DNA from: DATJSJ01 sp035504175
GTDB taxonomy: Bacteria; Pseudomonadota; Alphaproteobacteria; Acetobacterales; Acetobacteraceae
Assembly: GCA_035504175.1 (NCBI GenBank)
Contig: DATJSJ010000172.1
Coordinates: forward strand, 1-21,604
DNA length: 21,604 nucleotides
Direction: 5' to 3'
Of the stretch, positions 8,044 to 16,566 are shown piece by piece; the stretch's first letter is position 1; each line of letters begins with the position of its first letter. The translations under genes were made by a program, and so were the position numbers. The notes under the pieces are model-generated. The model was not told where the DNA came from. It was given only the letters and a program-made list of their open reading frames with translations, and did no database searches.

Positions 8044-10269
8044 ATGACCGACTACCTCGCCCGCCTCAACCCCGAGCAGCGCGAGGCGGTGGAGACGCTG
8101 GAGGGCCCGCTGCTGGTGCTGGCCGGGGCCGGGACCGGCAAGACAAGGGTGCTCACCACCCGCTTCGCCCATATCCTGGTCTCCGGCCGCGCCGCGCCCG
8201 GCCAGGTCCTTGCCGTTACCTTCACCAACCGCGCCGCGCGGGAGATGCGCGAACGCGTCTCGGCCATCCTCGGCCGGCCGGCCGAGGGGCTGTGGCTCGG
8301 CACCTTCCACGCGCTCTGCGCCCGCATGCTGCGCCGGCACGCGCCGCTCGCCGGCTTGACCGCCGGCTTCACCATCCTCGACACCGACGACCAGATCCGG
8401 GTGCTGAAGCAGGTGATGGAGGCGGCGCGGCTCGACGCCAAGCGCTGGGCGCCGCCGGCCCTGATGGCGATCATCCAGCGCTGGAAGGATCGCGGCCTGA
8501 CCCCCGCCCGCGTCACCCCGGCCGAGGACACCGATTTCGCCGCCGGCCGCGCCCGCGAGCTCTACGCCGCCTATCAGGACCGGCTGCGCACCCTGAACGC
8601 CGCGGATTTCGGCGACCTGATGCTGCACGTGACCGAGATCCTGCGCGGTCAGCCGGACGTGCTCGCCGACTACCACCGCATCTTCCGCTACATCCTGGTC
8701 GACGAGTACCAGGACACCAACCTGATCCAGTATCTCTGGCTGCGGCTGCTGGCCCAGAGGAAGGGAATTGGCCCGGGCGACCAGCCGCGCAACATCTGCT
8801 GCGTCGGCGACGACGACCAGTCGATCTACTCCTGGCGCGGCGCCGAGGTGGAGAACATCCTCCGCTTCGAGAAGGATTTCCCCGGCGCGCGCATCGTGCG
8901 GCTGGAGCGCAATTATCGCTCCACCGCGCCGATCCTCGCCGCCGCCTCGGCGCTGATCGCGCACAATGAGGGACGACTCGGCAAGACGCTGCGCCCCGGC
9001 CGCAACGATTCGGACGGCGAGCAGGTCTCCGTCTGCGCGCTGTGGGATTCCGACGAGGAGGCACGCATGGTCGGCGAGCGCATCGAGGCGCTGCACGGCG
9101 ACGGCCACACGCTCGCCGAGATGGCGGTGCTGGTACGCGCCGGGTTCCAGACCCGCGCCTTCGAGGAGCGGCTGATCACGCTCGGCGTGCCGTACCGCGT
9201 CGTCGGCGGCCTGCGGTTCTACGAACGCCAGGAGATCCGCGACGCCATCGCCTATATGCGGCTGCTGCAATCGCCGTCGGACGACCTCGCCTTCGAGCGC
9301 ATCGTCAACGTCCCCCGCCGCGGCGTCGGCGAGGCGGCACTGCGCGCCATGCACGAGGCCGCCCGCGAACATTCGGTGCCGCTCTCCGTCGCCGCCGAGC
9401 GGTTGATCGCCGCCGGCGCGCTGAAGGGCCGCGTGCGCGAGGGCGTCGGCGACCTGCTGCGCGGCCTGGCGCGCTGGCGCGAGATGCTGGGAAGCGACGG
9501 TCACGTCGTCACGCTCGCGACCATGCTGGACGAGAGCGGCTACACCGAGATGTGGAAGCAGGACCGATCGCCGGAGGCACCGGGACGGCTGGAAAACCTC
9601 AAGGAGCTGGTCCGCGCCATCGCCGATTTCGAGACGCTGGCCGGCTTCCTCGACCATGTCAGCCTGGTGATGGAGAACGAGGAGAACGCCGCCGGCGACC
9701 GCGTCAACCTCATGACCTTGCACGCGGCGAAGGGGCTCGAGTTCGACACCGTCTTTCTCCCCGGCTGGGAGGAGGGCCTGTTCCCGAACCAGCGCGCCTT
9801 GGACGAGAGCGGCGCCAAGGGGCTCGAGGAGGAGCGGCGCCTCGCCTATGTCGGCCTGACCCGCGCGCGCCGCCGCGCTATCGTCAGCCACGCCGCCAAC
9901 CGCCGCATCTATGCCAACTGGCAGAGCAGCATCCCGAGCCGCTTCGTCGACGAGCTGCCGGAGGCGCACACCGAGCGCGCCGGCTCCGCCACGATCGCGC
10001 GGGAGGCGCGGCTTGCCGGCGCCGGCGTCTTCGCCGGCCAGTTCCCGCTCACCGCTCGCCGGCCGCGCGTGATCGACGCCGCCGCGGTCGCGGAATGGGA
10101 GCGCCCGGCCCGGCCGGCGCGCGCCGACGCGATCCCGGTCGGCAGCCGCGTGTTCCACCAGAAATTCGGCTACGGCGTGGTGCGCGCCGCCGAGGACGAC
10201 CGGCTCGACATCGAGTTCGACAAGGCCGGGTCGAAGCGCGTGCTGGACCGCTTCGTCGAGCGAGTGTGA
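8044..10269 (+). CDS. uvrD: ATP-dependent DNA helicase UvrD/PcrA
   Basis: Superfamily 1A 3'-5' helicase of 741 residues, normal for UvrD, acting in nucleotide-excision and mismatch repair and in removing stalled complexes. Helicase motifs appear in order: Q-motif LNPEQREAV (8-16), Walker A AGAGTGKT (27-34), Walker B VDEYQD with D220/E221, motif III VGDDDQSIYSWRG (254-266), motif IV RNYRST (289-294), motif V VNLMTLHAAKGLEFD (554-568) and motif VI RLAYVGLTRARR (599-610). The C-terminal FGYGVV region near residue 710 is the small Tudor-like domain that contacts RNA polymerase in UvrD/PcrA. I chose the ATG at 8044, where family similarity starts. The frame opens at 7840, but that part looks non-coding. 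Confidence 0.95.
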   Translation: MTDYLARLNPEQREAVETLEGPLLVLAGAGTGKTRVLTTRFAHILVSGRAAPGQVLAVTFTNRAAREMRERVSAILGRPAEGLWLGTFHALCARMLRRHAPLAGLTAGFTILDTDDQIRVLKQVMEAARLDAKRWAPPALMAIIQRWKDRGLTPARVTPAEDTDFAAGRARELYAAYQDRLRTLNAADFGDLMLHVTEILRGQPDVLADYHRIFRYILVDEYQDTNLIQYLWLRLLAQRKGIGPGDQPRNICCVGDDDQSIYSWRGAEVENILRFEKDFPGARIVRLERNYRSTAPILAAASALIAHNEGRLGKTLRPGRNDSDGEQVSVCALWDSDEEARMVGERIEALHGDGHTLAEMAVLVRAGFQTRAFEERLITLGVPYRVVGGLRFYERQEIRDAIAYMRLLQSPSDDLAFERIVNVPRRGVGEAALRAMHEAAREHSVPLSVAAERLIAAGALKGRVREGVGDLLRGLARWREMLGSDGHVVTLATMLDESGYTEMWKQDRSPEAPGRLENLKELVRAIADFETLAGFLDHVSLVMENEENAAGDRVNLMTLHAAKGLEFDTVFLPGWEEGLFPNQRALDESGAKGLEEERRLAYVGLTRARRRAIVSHAANRRIYANWQSSIPSRFVDELPEAHTERAGSATIAREARLAGAGVFAGQFPLTARRPRVIDAAAVAEWERPARPARADAIPVGSRVFHQKFGYGVVRAAEDDRLDIEFDKAGSKRVLDRFVERV

Positions 10270-10299
10270 AGCGCCGCCACTGGCGCCCATCGCCGCCGC

Positions 10300-10316
10300 G
10301 GCGGGATAGTCCCGCC
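10300..10316 (+). other. Perfect GC-rich hairpin after uvrD
   Basis: GGCGGGA, loop TAG, TCCCGCC: a perfect 7-bp stem 31 bases past the helicase stop. No T-run follows, so it is not a standard Rho-independent terminator. It could protect the mRNA end or be part of a palindromic repeat. Confidence 0.45.
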
Positions 10317-10348
10317 CGGCCGCGCGCCGGCTTCATGCCGGGGTGACG

Positions 10349-10379
10349 CCATCCCCCGGCGACACGTCCGCCGGGATGG
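10349..10379 (+). repeat. REP-like imperfect hairpin
   Basis: CCATCCCCCGGCG pairs with CGCCGGGATGG across the loop ACACGTC, with a two-base bulge. It is 34 bases before the next gene and just upstream of its ribosome-binding site. The GGGATGG/CCATCCC stem resembles short dispersed palindromes common in alphaproteobacterial genomes. Only this copy is seen in the window. Confidence 0.4.
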
Positions 10380-10412
10380 CCTGACAGCGGCCGACAGCAC
10401 AGGAGGATCCGC

Positions 10413-10838
10413 ATGCTCGCACGCAGCCGCCCGCCGGTCGGGCCTCGGACGATCGGGCTCGCCGCCGCCATCGCCGGCATCGCACTCGGCACGGTTGCCC
10501 TCGCGGCCGACACCATGCCGCCGAACGTCAAGACCGAGACGATCAACGGCCATCAGGTGCTCGCGGATTCGCAGGGGATGGCGCTCTACACCTTCGCCAA
10601 GGACAAGCCCGGCCATTCGGTCTGCATCGGCGGCTGCGCTGATTATTGGCCGCCGCTAATGGCGCCGTCGGGGTTCAGTCCGAGCGGGGACTGGTCGGTG
10701 GTCAAACGGCCGGACGGCAGCGACCAGCTCGCCCATGAAGGCAAGCCGCTCTACACCTTCTCCAAGGACCAACCGGGCCAGGACAAGGGCGACGGGTTCC
10801 GGGGCGTGTGGCACGTCGCGACCGTGGCGGGAGGCTGA
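10413..10838 (+). CDS. Secreted repeat protein (Lipoprotein_15/COG4315 family)
   Basis: Small exported protein of 141 residues. A signal peptide (basic start, hydrophobic stretch at about 14-31) ends at ALA-AD near residues 31-32; there is no lipobox cysteine. The mature part has two copies of the family repeat, LYTFAKDKPGHSVC and LYTFSKDQPGQDKGD. The first is followed by CIGGCADYWPPL with two nearby cysteines, and the second by GVWHVA. Members of this family have no defined biochemical role; some have been proposed to bind haem or metals, which I cannot confirm here. The ATG at 10413 has a perfect AGGAGG (10401-10406) six bases upstream. It lies between uvrD and prmA and is only 24 bp from the latter. 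Confidence 0.85.
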   Translation: MLARSRPPVGPRTIGLAAAIAGIALGTVALAADTMPPNVKTETINGHQVLADSQGMALYTFAKDKPGHSVCIGGCADYWPPLMAPSGFSPSGDWSVVKRPDGSDQLAHEGKPLYTFSKDQPGQDKGDGFRGVWHVATVAGG

Positions 10839-10862
10839 CCGACGCACCCGAGACGCCGGGCC

Positions 10863-11738
10863 GTGCCGCTCGAGACCGTCTCGATCGACGTGCCGGAAGC
10901 GGCCGTCCCGGCCTATGAGGCCGCGCTGGCCACGGTCTGCGGCACAGTCGGCTTGTTCCGCGACGATGTGACCGAGCTCTGGCGGGTCGAGGGCGTGCGC
11001 GATGCCGGCGGCGGCGAGCCGGCGCTCGCCGCGGCGCTCGCACTCGCCGCCGCCGCGACCGGCGTCGACGCGACACCGCATGTCCGCGCGACGGAAGCCG
11101 AGGGCTGGCTGGCCCGGTCCCATGCCGGGTTTCCGGAGCAGCGCATCGGCCGCCGCTTCGCGATCCGCGGCACGCATCTCGCCGGCGGCCCGCCCCCGGG
11201 GCGGATCACGCTGACCCTCGATGCCGGGCTCGCCTTCGGCTCCGGCGAGCACGGCTCGACCCGCGGCTGCCTGCGCGCCCTGGAGGCGGTGGCCTGGCGC
11301 CGCCCGCGCCGCATCCTCGATCTCGGCACCGGCTCGGGCGTGCTGGCGATGGCGGCGGCGCGGCTGCTGCACCGCCCGGTGCTGGCGAGCGACATCGAGC
11401 CCTGGTCGGTGCGCGTCGCGGACCAGAACGCGGCGGCGAACGGGCTGCGCCGCGCGGTGCACCCGATCCTCGCGAACGGCTGGCGCGACCGGCGCGTGCG
11501 GGCGGCCGGGCCGTTCGACCTGGTCTTCGCCAACATCCTGGCCCGCCCGCTCTGCGCCATGGCCCGCGACCTCGCCGCCAATCTCGCGGCAGGCGGCACC
11601 GCCATCCTCTCCGGGCTGCTCACGTCGCAGGTGCCGATGGTGCTGGCGGCGCACCGGCGCCAGGGGCTGCGGCTGGAACGCGTGCTGCGTGAGGGAGCGT
11701 GGGCGACGCTGGTACTCCGGGCCGGCCGACCGGAATGA
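10863..11738 (+). CDS. prmA: Ribosomal protein L11 methyltransferase
   Basis: Class I SAM-dependent methyltransferase of 291 residues that trimethylates ribosomal protein L11 in the cytoplasm. An N-terminal substrate-recognition domain occupies about 1-105. The family motif near 120, AFGSGEHGSTRGCLRAL, precedes SAM motif I DLGTGSGVLAMAA (153-165). The acidic residue of motif II follows in ASDIEPWSV, then FANILARPL with N224, equivalent to the catalytic-loop NIL/NPP position. The start is GTG at 10863; no good Shine-Dalgarno is visible, so coupling to the gene 24 bp upstream is possible. Alphaproteobacteria often place prmA near uvrD. The first motif reads GSGEHGST where many homologues have GTGxHxTT. 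Confidence 0.93.
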   Translation: MPLETVSIDVPEAAVPAYEAALATVCGTVGLFRDDVTELWRVEGVRDAGGGEPALAAALALAAAATGVDATPHVRATEAEGWLARSHAGFPEQRIGRRFAIRGTHLAGGPPPGRITLTLDAGLAFGSGEHGSTRGCLRALEAVAWRRPRRILDLGTGSGVLAMAAARLLHRPVLASDIEPWSVRVADQNAAANGLRRAVHPILANGWRDRRVRAAGPFDLVFANILARPLCAMARDLAANLAAGGTAILSGLLTSQVPMVLAAHRRQGLRLERVLREGAWATLVLRAGRPE

Positions 11739-12249
11739 CGCTGCGGAATCCCGTTCACATGAGGAAACGCATCGCTATAGCCGATGGTGCCACGCGGCTG
11801 GCCCCGTAGTTCGGGAGCAGCAGCGACCTCCGCGACCCGCGGTCAGAATTCTGTAACGGATAGCGCAAGACGGACCGAAGGCGAGCGCGGCGGCGCAACG
11901 CGTCGCGCTGCTGATGGCGCTCGTTGAGATGGCAGGCGCCACGCCACCGGTGTAACGTCCCGTCGCCGAAAGGCGCCGGATCATCGGACGCGGGCGGGAG
12001 CGCCCTGGCGCGTGCTTCCTGTTTCCGGCTCGTAAAGCCTTCATCCGATGATCGCCGCAAACGCCGGCGATGCACGAGCATCGTCACACGTCTCGCTCCC
12101 GCGCCTCGCGGGCCGGCGGGGCAACGGGCGGTTCCGAGACAGGCTCGGCACGGCTTGGATGAGCCGGAAGCCCGCGCCGCGCCGGCACAGGCGCGCCGGC
12201 GGACCGGCCGGGCAGAGCCGGATCCTGATGCAGAGAGGAGCGGCACAGC
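11739..12249. other. Gene-poor leader region before malic enzyme
   Basis: About 510 bp with no supported gene. A short plus-strand frame ending in TAA at 11953-11955 reads protein-like for about 25 codons (PKASAAAQRVALLMALVEM) but has an in-frame stop just upstream and no start with a ribosome-binding site, so it may be a decayed gene end. Small hairpins occur: CGCC-GAAA-GGCG at 11964-11975, and ATCGCCG/CGGCGAT around 12050. I could not match a riboswitch or a clear promoter. Arg/Pro-rich open frames on both strands look like GC artefacts. Confidence 0.5.
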
Positions 12250-13887
12250 ATGACTGAAGCAACGGACCACGGCGGTCTGACAGGCTACGCGCTGTTGCGC
12301 GATCCGCGGCGCAACAAGGGAACGGCGTTCACCGCAGCCGAACGGGCGGCCCTGGGTCTCGAGGGATTGCTGCCGCCGGCCGTGTCCACGCTCGCATTGC
12401 AGGCCTCGCGGCGCCACGCGGAAATCGTGGCCCTCGACCATGACCTGCTGAAATACCTCGTGCTCTCGGACCTGCAGGGGCGCAACGAAACCCTGTTCTA
12501 TGCCGTCCTGATGTCCGAGCCCGCGACCTACATGCCCCTCGTCTATACGCCGACGGTCGGCGAGGCCTCGCAGAAGTTCGGGCATATCTTCCGCCAGGCG
12601 CGCGGCATGTACCTGCCGATCAGCGCGCGCGGCCGACTGAAGGAGCTGCTGCGCAACTGGCCGGCGCAGGACGTGCGCTTCATCGTCGTCACGGATGGCG
12701 AGCGCATCCTTGGGCTCGGCGATCTCGGCGCCGGGGGAATGGGCATCCCGCTCGGCAAGCTCGCGCTGTACACGGCCTGCGCCGGCGTGCCGCCGCAATA
12801 CTGCCTGCCCATCGTCCTCGATGTCGGCACGAACAACCAGGAGCTGCTCGAGGACCCACTCTATCTCGGGTTGCGCCAGCAGCGGGTCCGCGGGGCGGAG
12901 TACACGTCCTTCGTCGACGAGTTCGTCGAGACCATCGAGGCGCTCTATCCGAAATGCTGCATCCAATGGGAGGATTTCGCCAACATCAACGCCGTGCCGA
13001 TCCTGGCGCGCTACCGCGACCAGATCTGCACCTTCAACGACGATATCCAGGGGACGGCCGGGATTGCACTCGCCGGCATCTTCGCCGCGTCGCGCATCAA
13101 CGGGCAGAAGATCACCGACCAGCGCTTCCTGTTCCTCGGCGCCGGTTCGGCGGCGACCGGTATTGCCGAATTGATCAGCCTCGCCATGGCGCGACAGGGA
13201 GCGGACCTTACCGCTGCGCGCCAACGCAATGCGCTGTTCGACATCAACGGCCTGCTGGTCACCACGCGCACCGACCTGGCCGATTTCCAGAAGCCGTTCG
13301 CCCTCGATCACGCGCCGGTCGCGACCTTCGTCGAGGCGATCCGGGCCTTTCGGCCGACCGGTATCATCGGGGTCAGCACGGTGCCGAAACTCTTCACGCG
13401 CGAGGTCATCGAGGCGATGGCGGCGCTCAACGAGCGGCCGCTCATCTTCCCCTATTCGAACCCGACATCCCGGTCCGAATGCACCGCGGAGGAGGCCTAT
13501 GGCTGGTCGAACGGCCGGGCCATCTTCGCCAGCGGCAGTCCGTTCCCGCCGGTCGATATCGGCGGCAGGCACTTCGTGCCCGGCCAGGGCAACAACGTCT
13601 ATATTTTCCCGGCGATGGGAATGGCGGTGTTCGCGACCGAGGCGACGCGGGTTACCGAGGAGATGTTCATCGTCGCCGCGGAAGCCGTGGCCGCACAGGT
13701 CAGCGAGGAGGACCTTGCGACCGGGCTGATCTACCCGCCGCAGAGCCGGATTCTCGAAGCCTCGCTGCATGTCGCCGAAAGGGTCGCGGGCTACATCTTC
13801 GACCACGGCCTCGCACGGGTGGAACGGCCGGCGGACGTGGGAGCGCTGATCCGCGAGCGCGCCTACCGACCGATCTATCCGGCGTGA
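12250..13887 (+). CDS. maeA: NAD-dependent malic enzyme
   Basis: Large-subunit-type malic enzyme, 545 residues, that decarboxylates L-malate to pyruvate with NAD(P) reduction and so links the TCA cycle to pyruvate. Family motifs: N-terminal LLRDPRRNKGTAFT, catalytic Tyr region PLVYTPTVGEASQ, lysine-containing RILGLGDLGAGGMGIPLGK, and metal-binding and signature segment FNDDIQGTAGIALAG (N263, D264, D265). The dinucleotide fold has FLGAGSAATG (G297-G304), and the C-terminal part has PLIFPYSNPTSRSEC. The length and opening motifs fit the E. coli MaeA/eukaryotic type rather than the hybrid MaeB type. NAD preference is inferred from family. AGGAG lies nine bases before the ATG. It converges with the sulfatase gene across 84 bp that holds no clear terminator. 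Confidence 0.93.
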   Translation: MTEATDHGGLTGYALLRDPRRNKGTAFTAAERAALGLEGLLPPAVSTLALQASRRHAEIVALDHDLLKYLVLSDLQGRNETLFYAVLMSEPATYMPLVYTPTVGEASQKFGHIFRQARGMYLPISARGRLKELLRNWPAQDVRFIVVTDGERILGLGDLGAGGMGIPLGKLALYTACAGVPPQYCLPIVLDVGTNNQELLEDPLYLGLRQQRVRGAEYTSFVDEFVETIEALYPKCCIQWEDFANINAVPILARYRDQICTFNDDIQGTAGIALAGIFAASRINGQKITDQRFLFLGAGSAATGIAELISLAMARQGADLTAARQRNALFDINGLLVTTRTDLADFQKPFALDHAPVATFVEAIRAFRPTGIIGVSTVPKLFTREVIEAMAALNERPLIFPYSNPTSRSECTAEEAYGWSNGRAIFASGSPFPPVDIGGRHFVPGQGNNVYIFPAMGMAVFATEATRVTEEMFIVAAEAVAAQVSEEDLATGLIYPPQSRILEASLHVAERVAGYIFDHGLARVERPADVGALIRERAYRPIYPA

Positions 13888-13971
13888 GGCAAGCACGGTG
13901 TTCGCTCGCCGCGGGGCAGTGCGACGGCAACCTTCCCTGGCCGGTCAGCCGGCACGCCGCGCGGAGCGGCT

Positions 13972-15483
13972 TCACGACGCCGCCGGCGCGACGCGCGGGA
14001 ACCGCGCCGCCGCCTCCAGATCGTCCAGCTTCATGTGGTTGCGGATGTAGCGCTCGCCGGCATCCTCGAACGGTTGGTAGTCCCAGCTATGAAAGGCGCC
14101 GCGGCGCAGCGCGGCGCTCACGAGATGCCGGCGCCGCTGGCTCGCCAGCACCGCCTGGTGCAGCGCCGGAATGTCCCAGCGCGCCGCCACTTCCGCGCGG
14201 AAGGACGCCGCGAGCGTCGCGTCGCCGGCCAGGTTACGCGTCTCGTCCGGATTGGTGGCGAGATCGAACAGCTGGTCCGGGTCGGTTGGCGTGTGGATGA
14301 ACTTGCGCATACCGCGGCGGATCGCGACCATCGGCGCGACCACACCCTCCGCCAGGTACTCGCCGAGCACGGTGCGGTCCTCGTCCGCCCCGTCCAGCCA
14401 GGGCAGCAGGCTCGATCCATCGAGCGGTGCCGCGTAGTCGGGCGCCCTGCCGTCGCCGGCGATCTCCGCCAGCGTCGGCAGGATATCCGCGAGGCTCGCC
14501 GGTGCCGCGACGCGATGCGGCCGGAAGCGCCCCGGCACGGATATCAGCAGCGGCACGCGCGCGGCGCCCTCGAGGAAGCTCATCTTGTACCAGAGCCCGT
14601 GATCGCCGAGCATTTCGCCATGATCGGCGAGCAGCATCACGATCGTATCGTCCCGCAGCCCGGCCTGATCCAGCGTCTCCAGCATCGCGCCGACCTGGTC
14701 GTCGACGAAGGACACCGCGCCGTAATAGGCGCGCCGCGCCGCCATGATCTCCGCCTCCGTCACCGGTTGCGCATCGAGCGCATAGACGTGGCGCAGCCGG
14801 CGCGAATGCGGGTCCATGCGCTCCGGCGGAATCACCGCACGCGGGGCATCGATCGCGACACCCTCGTAGCGGTCCCACCATGGGCGGGGGATCACGAACG
14901 GATCGTGCGGGTGGGTCAGCGAGACCACCATGCAGAACGGGCGCCGGTCATTGCCGCGCACGATGTCGAACAGGCGGCGGCGGGCGGCAAACACCACCTC
15001 CTCGTCGAAATCGGTCTGGTTGGTGCGCACGCAGGGACCGGCGAGCGTGACCGAGTCCATGTTGTGGTACCAGTCCGGCCGCTCCTCCGGCCGCGTCCAG
15101 TCCGGCGTCCAGCCGAAATCCGCCGGGTAGATGTCGGTGGTCAGCCGCTCCTCGAACCCGTGCAACTGATCCGGGCCGCAGAAATGCATCTTGCCGGCGA
15201 GGATGCAGCGATAACCCGCCTGGCGCAGGTAGTGCGCGAAGGTCGGCACGTCGGCGGGAAGCTCGGCGGCGTTGTCGTAGACGCCCGTGCCGGAAGGCAG
15301 GCGCCCGCTCATCAGCACGGCGCGGGAGGGGGCGCAGAGCGGCGTGTTGCAATAGGCGGAGTCGAACAGCACCGAGCGGTCGGCGAGGGAGTCGATGTGC
15401 GGGGTTTTCGCGACGGGGTTGCCGTAGGCGGGGAGTGCCGCGGCGCGGAGCTGGTCGGCCATCAGGATCAGGATGTTGGACAT
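13972..15483 (-). CDS. betC: Choline-sulfatase
   Basis: Type I sulfatase of 503 residues; BetC hydrolyses choline-O-sulfate to choline and sulfate in the cytoplasm. The catalytic cysteine, converted to formylglycine, is C50 in LCAPSR, a correct CxPSR motif. Metal ligands include D10 (MADQL) and the D287-H288 pair in LLADHGEMLGDHG. BetC-specific stretches are GPDQLHGFEERLTTDIYPAD (near residue 105) and the C-terminal choline-sulfatase domain with WDYQPFEDAGERYIRNHM. There is no signal peptide, as expected for cytoplasmic BetC. The ATG at 15483 has GGGAG five bases upstream. No betA, betB or betI is in the window. It is the last gene of the ABC-importer operon and is separated from the ATPase gene by the repeat copy at 15501-15623. 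Confidence 0.93.
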   Translation of the reverse strand: MSNILILMADQLRAAALPAYGNPVAKTPHIDSLADRSVLFDSAYCNTPLCAPSRAVLMSGRLPSGTGVYDNAAELPADVPTFAHYLRQAGYRCILAGKMHFCGPDQLHGFEERLTTDIYPADFGWTPDWTRPEERPDWYHNMDSVTLAGPCVRTNQTDFDEEVVFAARRRLFDIVRGNDRRPFCMVVSLTHPHDPFVIPRPWWDRYEGVAIDAPRAVIPPERMDPHSRRLRHVYALDAQPVTEAEIMAARRAYYGAVSFVDDQVGAMLETLDQAGLRDDTIVMLLADHGEMLGDHGLWYKMSFLEGAARVPLLISVPGRFRPHRVAAPASLADILPTLAEIAGDGRAPDYAAPLDGSSLLPWLDGADEDRTVLGEYLAEGVVAPMVAIRRGMRKFIHTPTDPDQLFDLATNPDETRNLAGDATLAASFRAEVAARWDIPALHQAVLASQRRRHLVSAALRRGAFHSWDYQPFEDAGERYIRNHMKLDDLEAAARFPRVAPAAS

Positions 15484-15500
15484 CGGCGCTCCCGGAAGAA

Positions 15501-15623
15501 AGGAAGGCCAGGGGCTCTGCCCCTAGACCCCGGCAAAGGCTCAGCCTTTGCAATCCATTCGTTTAAGTAAAGGGGCCTGTGGCCCCAGCGGGGGTGCAGG
15601 GGGCGGAGCCCCCTGGCCTTCCT
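15501..15623 (+). repeat. Dispersed palindromic repeat (copy B, full length)
   Basis: Starts AGGAAGGCCAGGGGCTC and ends GAGCCCCCTGGCCTTCCT, terminal inverted repeats of about 31 bp with a few mismatches. Inside are an AAAGGCT/AGCCTTT hairpin (15535-15549), a TTTAAGTAAA linker, a GGGGCC/GGCCCC hairpin (15572-15586) and a CAGGGG/CCCCTG hairpin near the right end. Order and sequence match the copy at 20347-20465 over the full length. No transposase and no target-site duplication are visible. The stop codon and last codons of the ATPase F gene lie inside it. Confidence 0.85.
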
Positions 15624-16566
15624 GATGCAACCAACACCGCACCCGCCGCCCGTCGATCCTCGTTTCCGGCGGCGCCTCCCGCTGGCACCGCTCCATCATG
15701 AACGGGCAGCGCGGATGGAACGTGCACCCAGGCGGCGGCGATTGCGGATCCGGCGGCTCGCCTGCGACTTGCGCCGCTTCCGGCGTCTCGCCGGCCTCGA
15801 GCACCGCCGCGAGCAGCATCTGCGCATAGGGATGCAGCGGCCCAGCGAAGAACGCCTCCGCCTCGCCCGTCTCCACGATCTCGCCGAGATACATCACGGC
15901 GACGCGATCGCTGATGTGCCGCACCACCGCCAGGTCGTGCGAGATGAACACGTAGGTCAGCCCGAACCGCTCGCGGATATCGACAAGCAGATTGAGGATC
16001 TGCGCCTGGATCGACACGTCCAGGGCCGAGACCGGCTCGTCCGCCACGACCAGCGCCGGCTCGACGGCGAGCGCGCGCGCGATCGAGATGCGCTGCCGCT
16101 GCCCGCCGGAGAATTCATGCGGAAACCGCCGCGCCGCCTCGGCCGGCAACCCCACCAGGTCGAGCAACTCCGCGACACGGCGCGCCCGCGTCGCGCGATC
16201 GCCGAGACCGTGGATCACCAGCGGCTCCTCGATCAACGCGTCCACCCGCATGCGCGGATCGAGCGAAGCGTTGGGGTCCTGGAAGATCATCTGCATGTCG
16301 CGCCGCTTGCGCCGCAGCGCCGCCGGGGTCAGCGCCGAGAGCGTGTCGCCGCCGACGATCACCTCGCCGCGGCTGGGCGGCGTCAGGTGCAGGATCATGC
16401 GCGCGAGCGTCGACTTGCCGCAGCCGCTCTCGCCGACGATGCCGAGCGTCTCGCCGCGGCGCTGGCGGAAGCTGACATCGTGCACCGCGCGCAGCATCCC
16501 GCCCTGCTTCAGCCGGAACTCCTTGCCGAGCCCGTCAACCACGAGGAAATCGTCCGTCTCCGTCAT
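15541..16566 (-). CDS. Dipeptide/oligopeptide ABC importer ATPase (DppF/OppF-like)
   Basis: Cytoplasmic ATPase of 341 residues for the peptide-family importer encoded upstream. Walker A is GESGCGKST near residues 46-54, the Q-loop is MIFQDPNASLDPRM, the signature is FSGGQRQRISIARAL, Walker B is ALVVADEPVSALD, and the switch histidine is in FISHDL. The C-terminal oligopeptide-transporter domain has the CTFHPRCPF cysteine motif and ends near VRCWLH. The start at 16566 overlaps the stop of ATPase D (ATGA); an upstream ATG at 16584 is the alternative. The final 27 or so residues (QEGQGAPPPAPPLGPQ and on) are encoded by the dispersed repeat, so the native C terminus was probably lost or extended. 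Confidence 0.93.
   Translation of the reverse strand: MTETDDFLVVDGLGKEFRLKQGGMLRAVHDVSFRQRRGETLGIVGESGCGKSTLARMILHLTPPSRGEVIVGGDTLSALTPAALRRKRRDMQMIFQDPNASLDPRMRVDALIEEPLVIHGLGDRATRARRVAELLDLVGLPAEAARRFPHEFSGGQRQRISIARALAVEPALVVADEPVSALDVSIQAQILNLLVDIRERFGLTYVFISHDLAVVRHISDRVAVMYLGEIVETGEAEAFFAGPLHPYAQMLLAAVLEAGETPEAAQVAGEPPDPQSPPPGCTFHPRCPFMMERCQREAPPETRIDGRRVRCWLHQEGQGAPPPAPPLGPQAPLLKRMDCKG

Noticed and set aside
7423..10290. A 955-codon open frame antisense to the uvrD gene
   Set aside because: Its residues are low-complexity, with no known family, and it mirrors a complete UvrD with all helicase motifs. Long antisense frames are expected at this GC content.
11759..11809. A 16-codon frame (MRKRIAIADGATRLAP) after prmA
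   Set aside because: No ribosome-binding site and too short to judge; likely chance.
11755..13896. A 713-codon open frame antisense to the malic enzyme gene
   Set aside because: No recognisable domain, and it covers a complete malic enzyme on the other strand.
15501..15623. Repeat copy B as a Rho-independent terminator
   Set aside because: The hairpins are strong but no T-tract follows on either strand, and the same family occurs in other positions; it is better described as a dispersed repeat.
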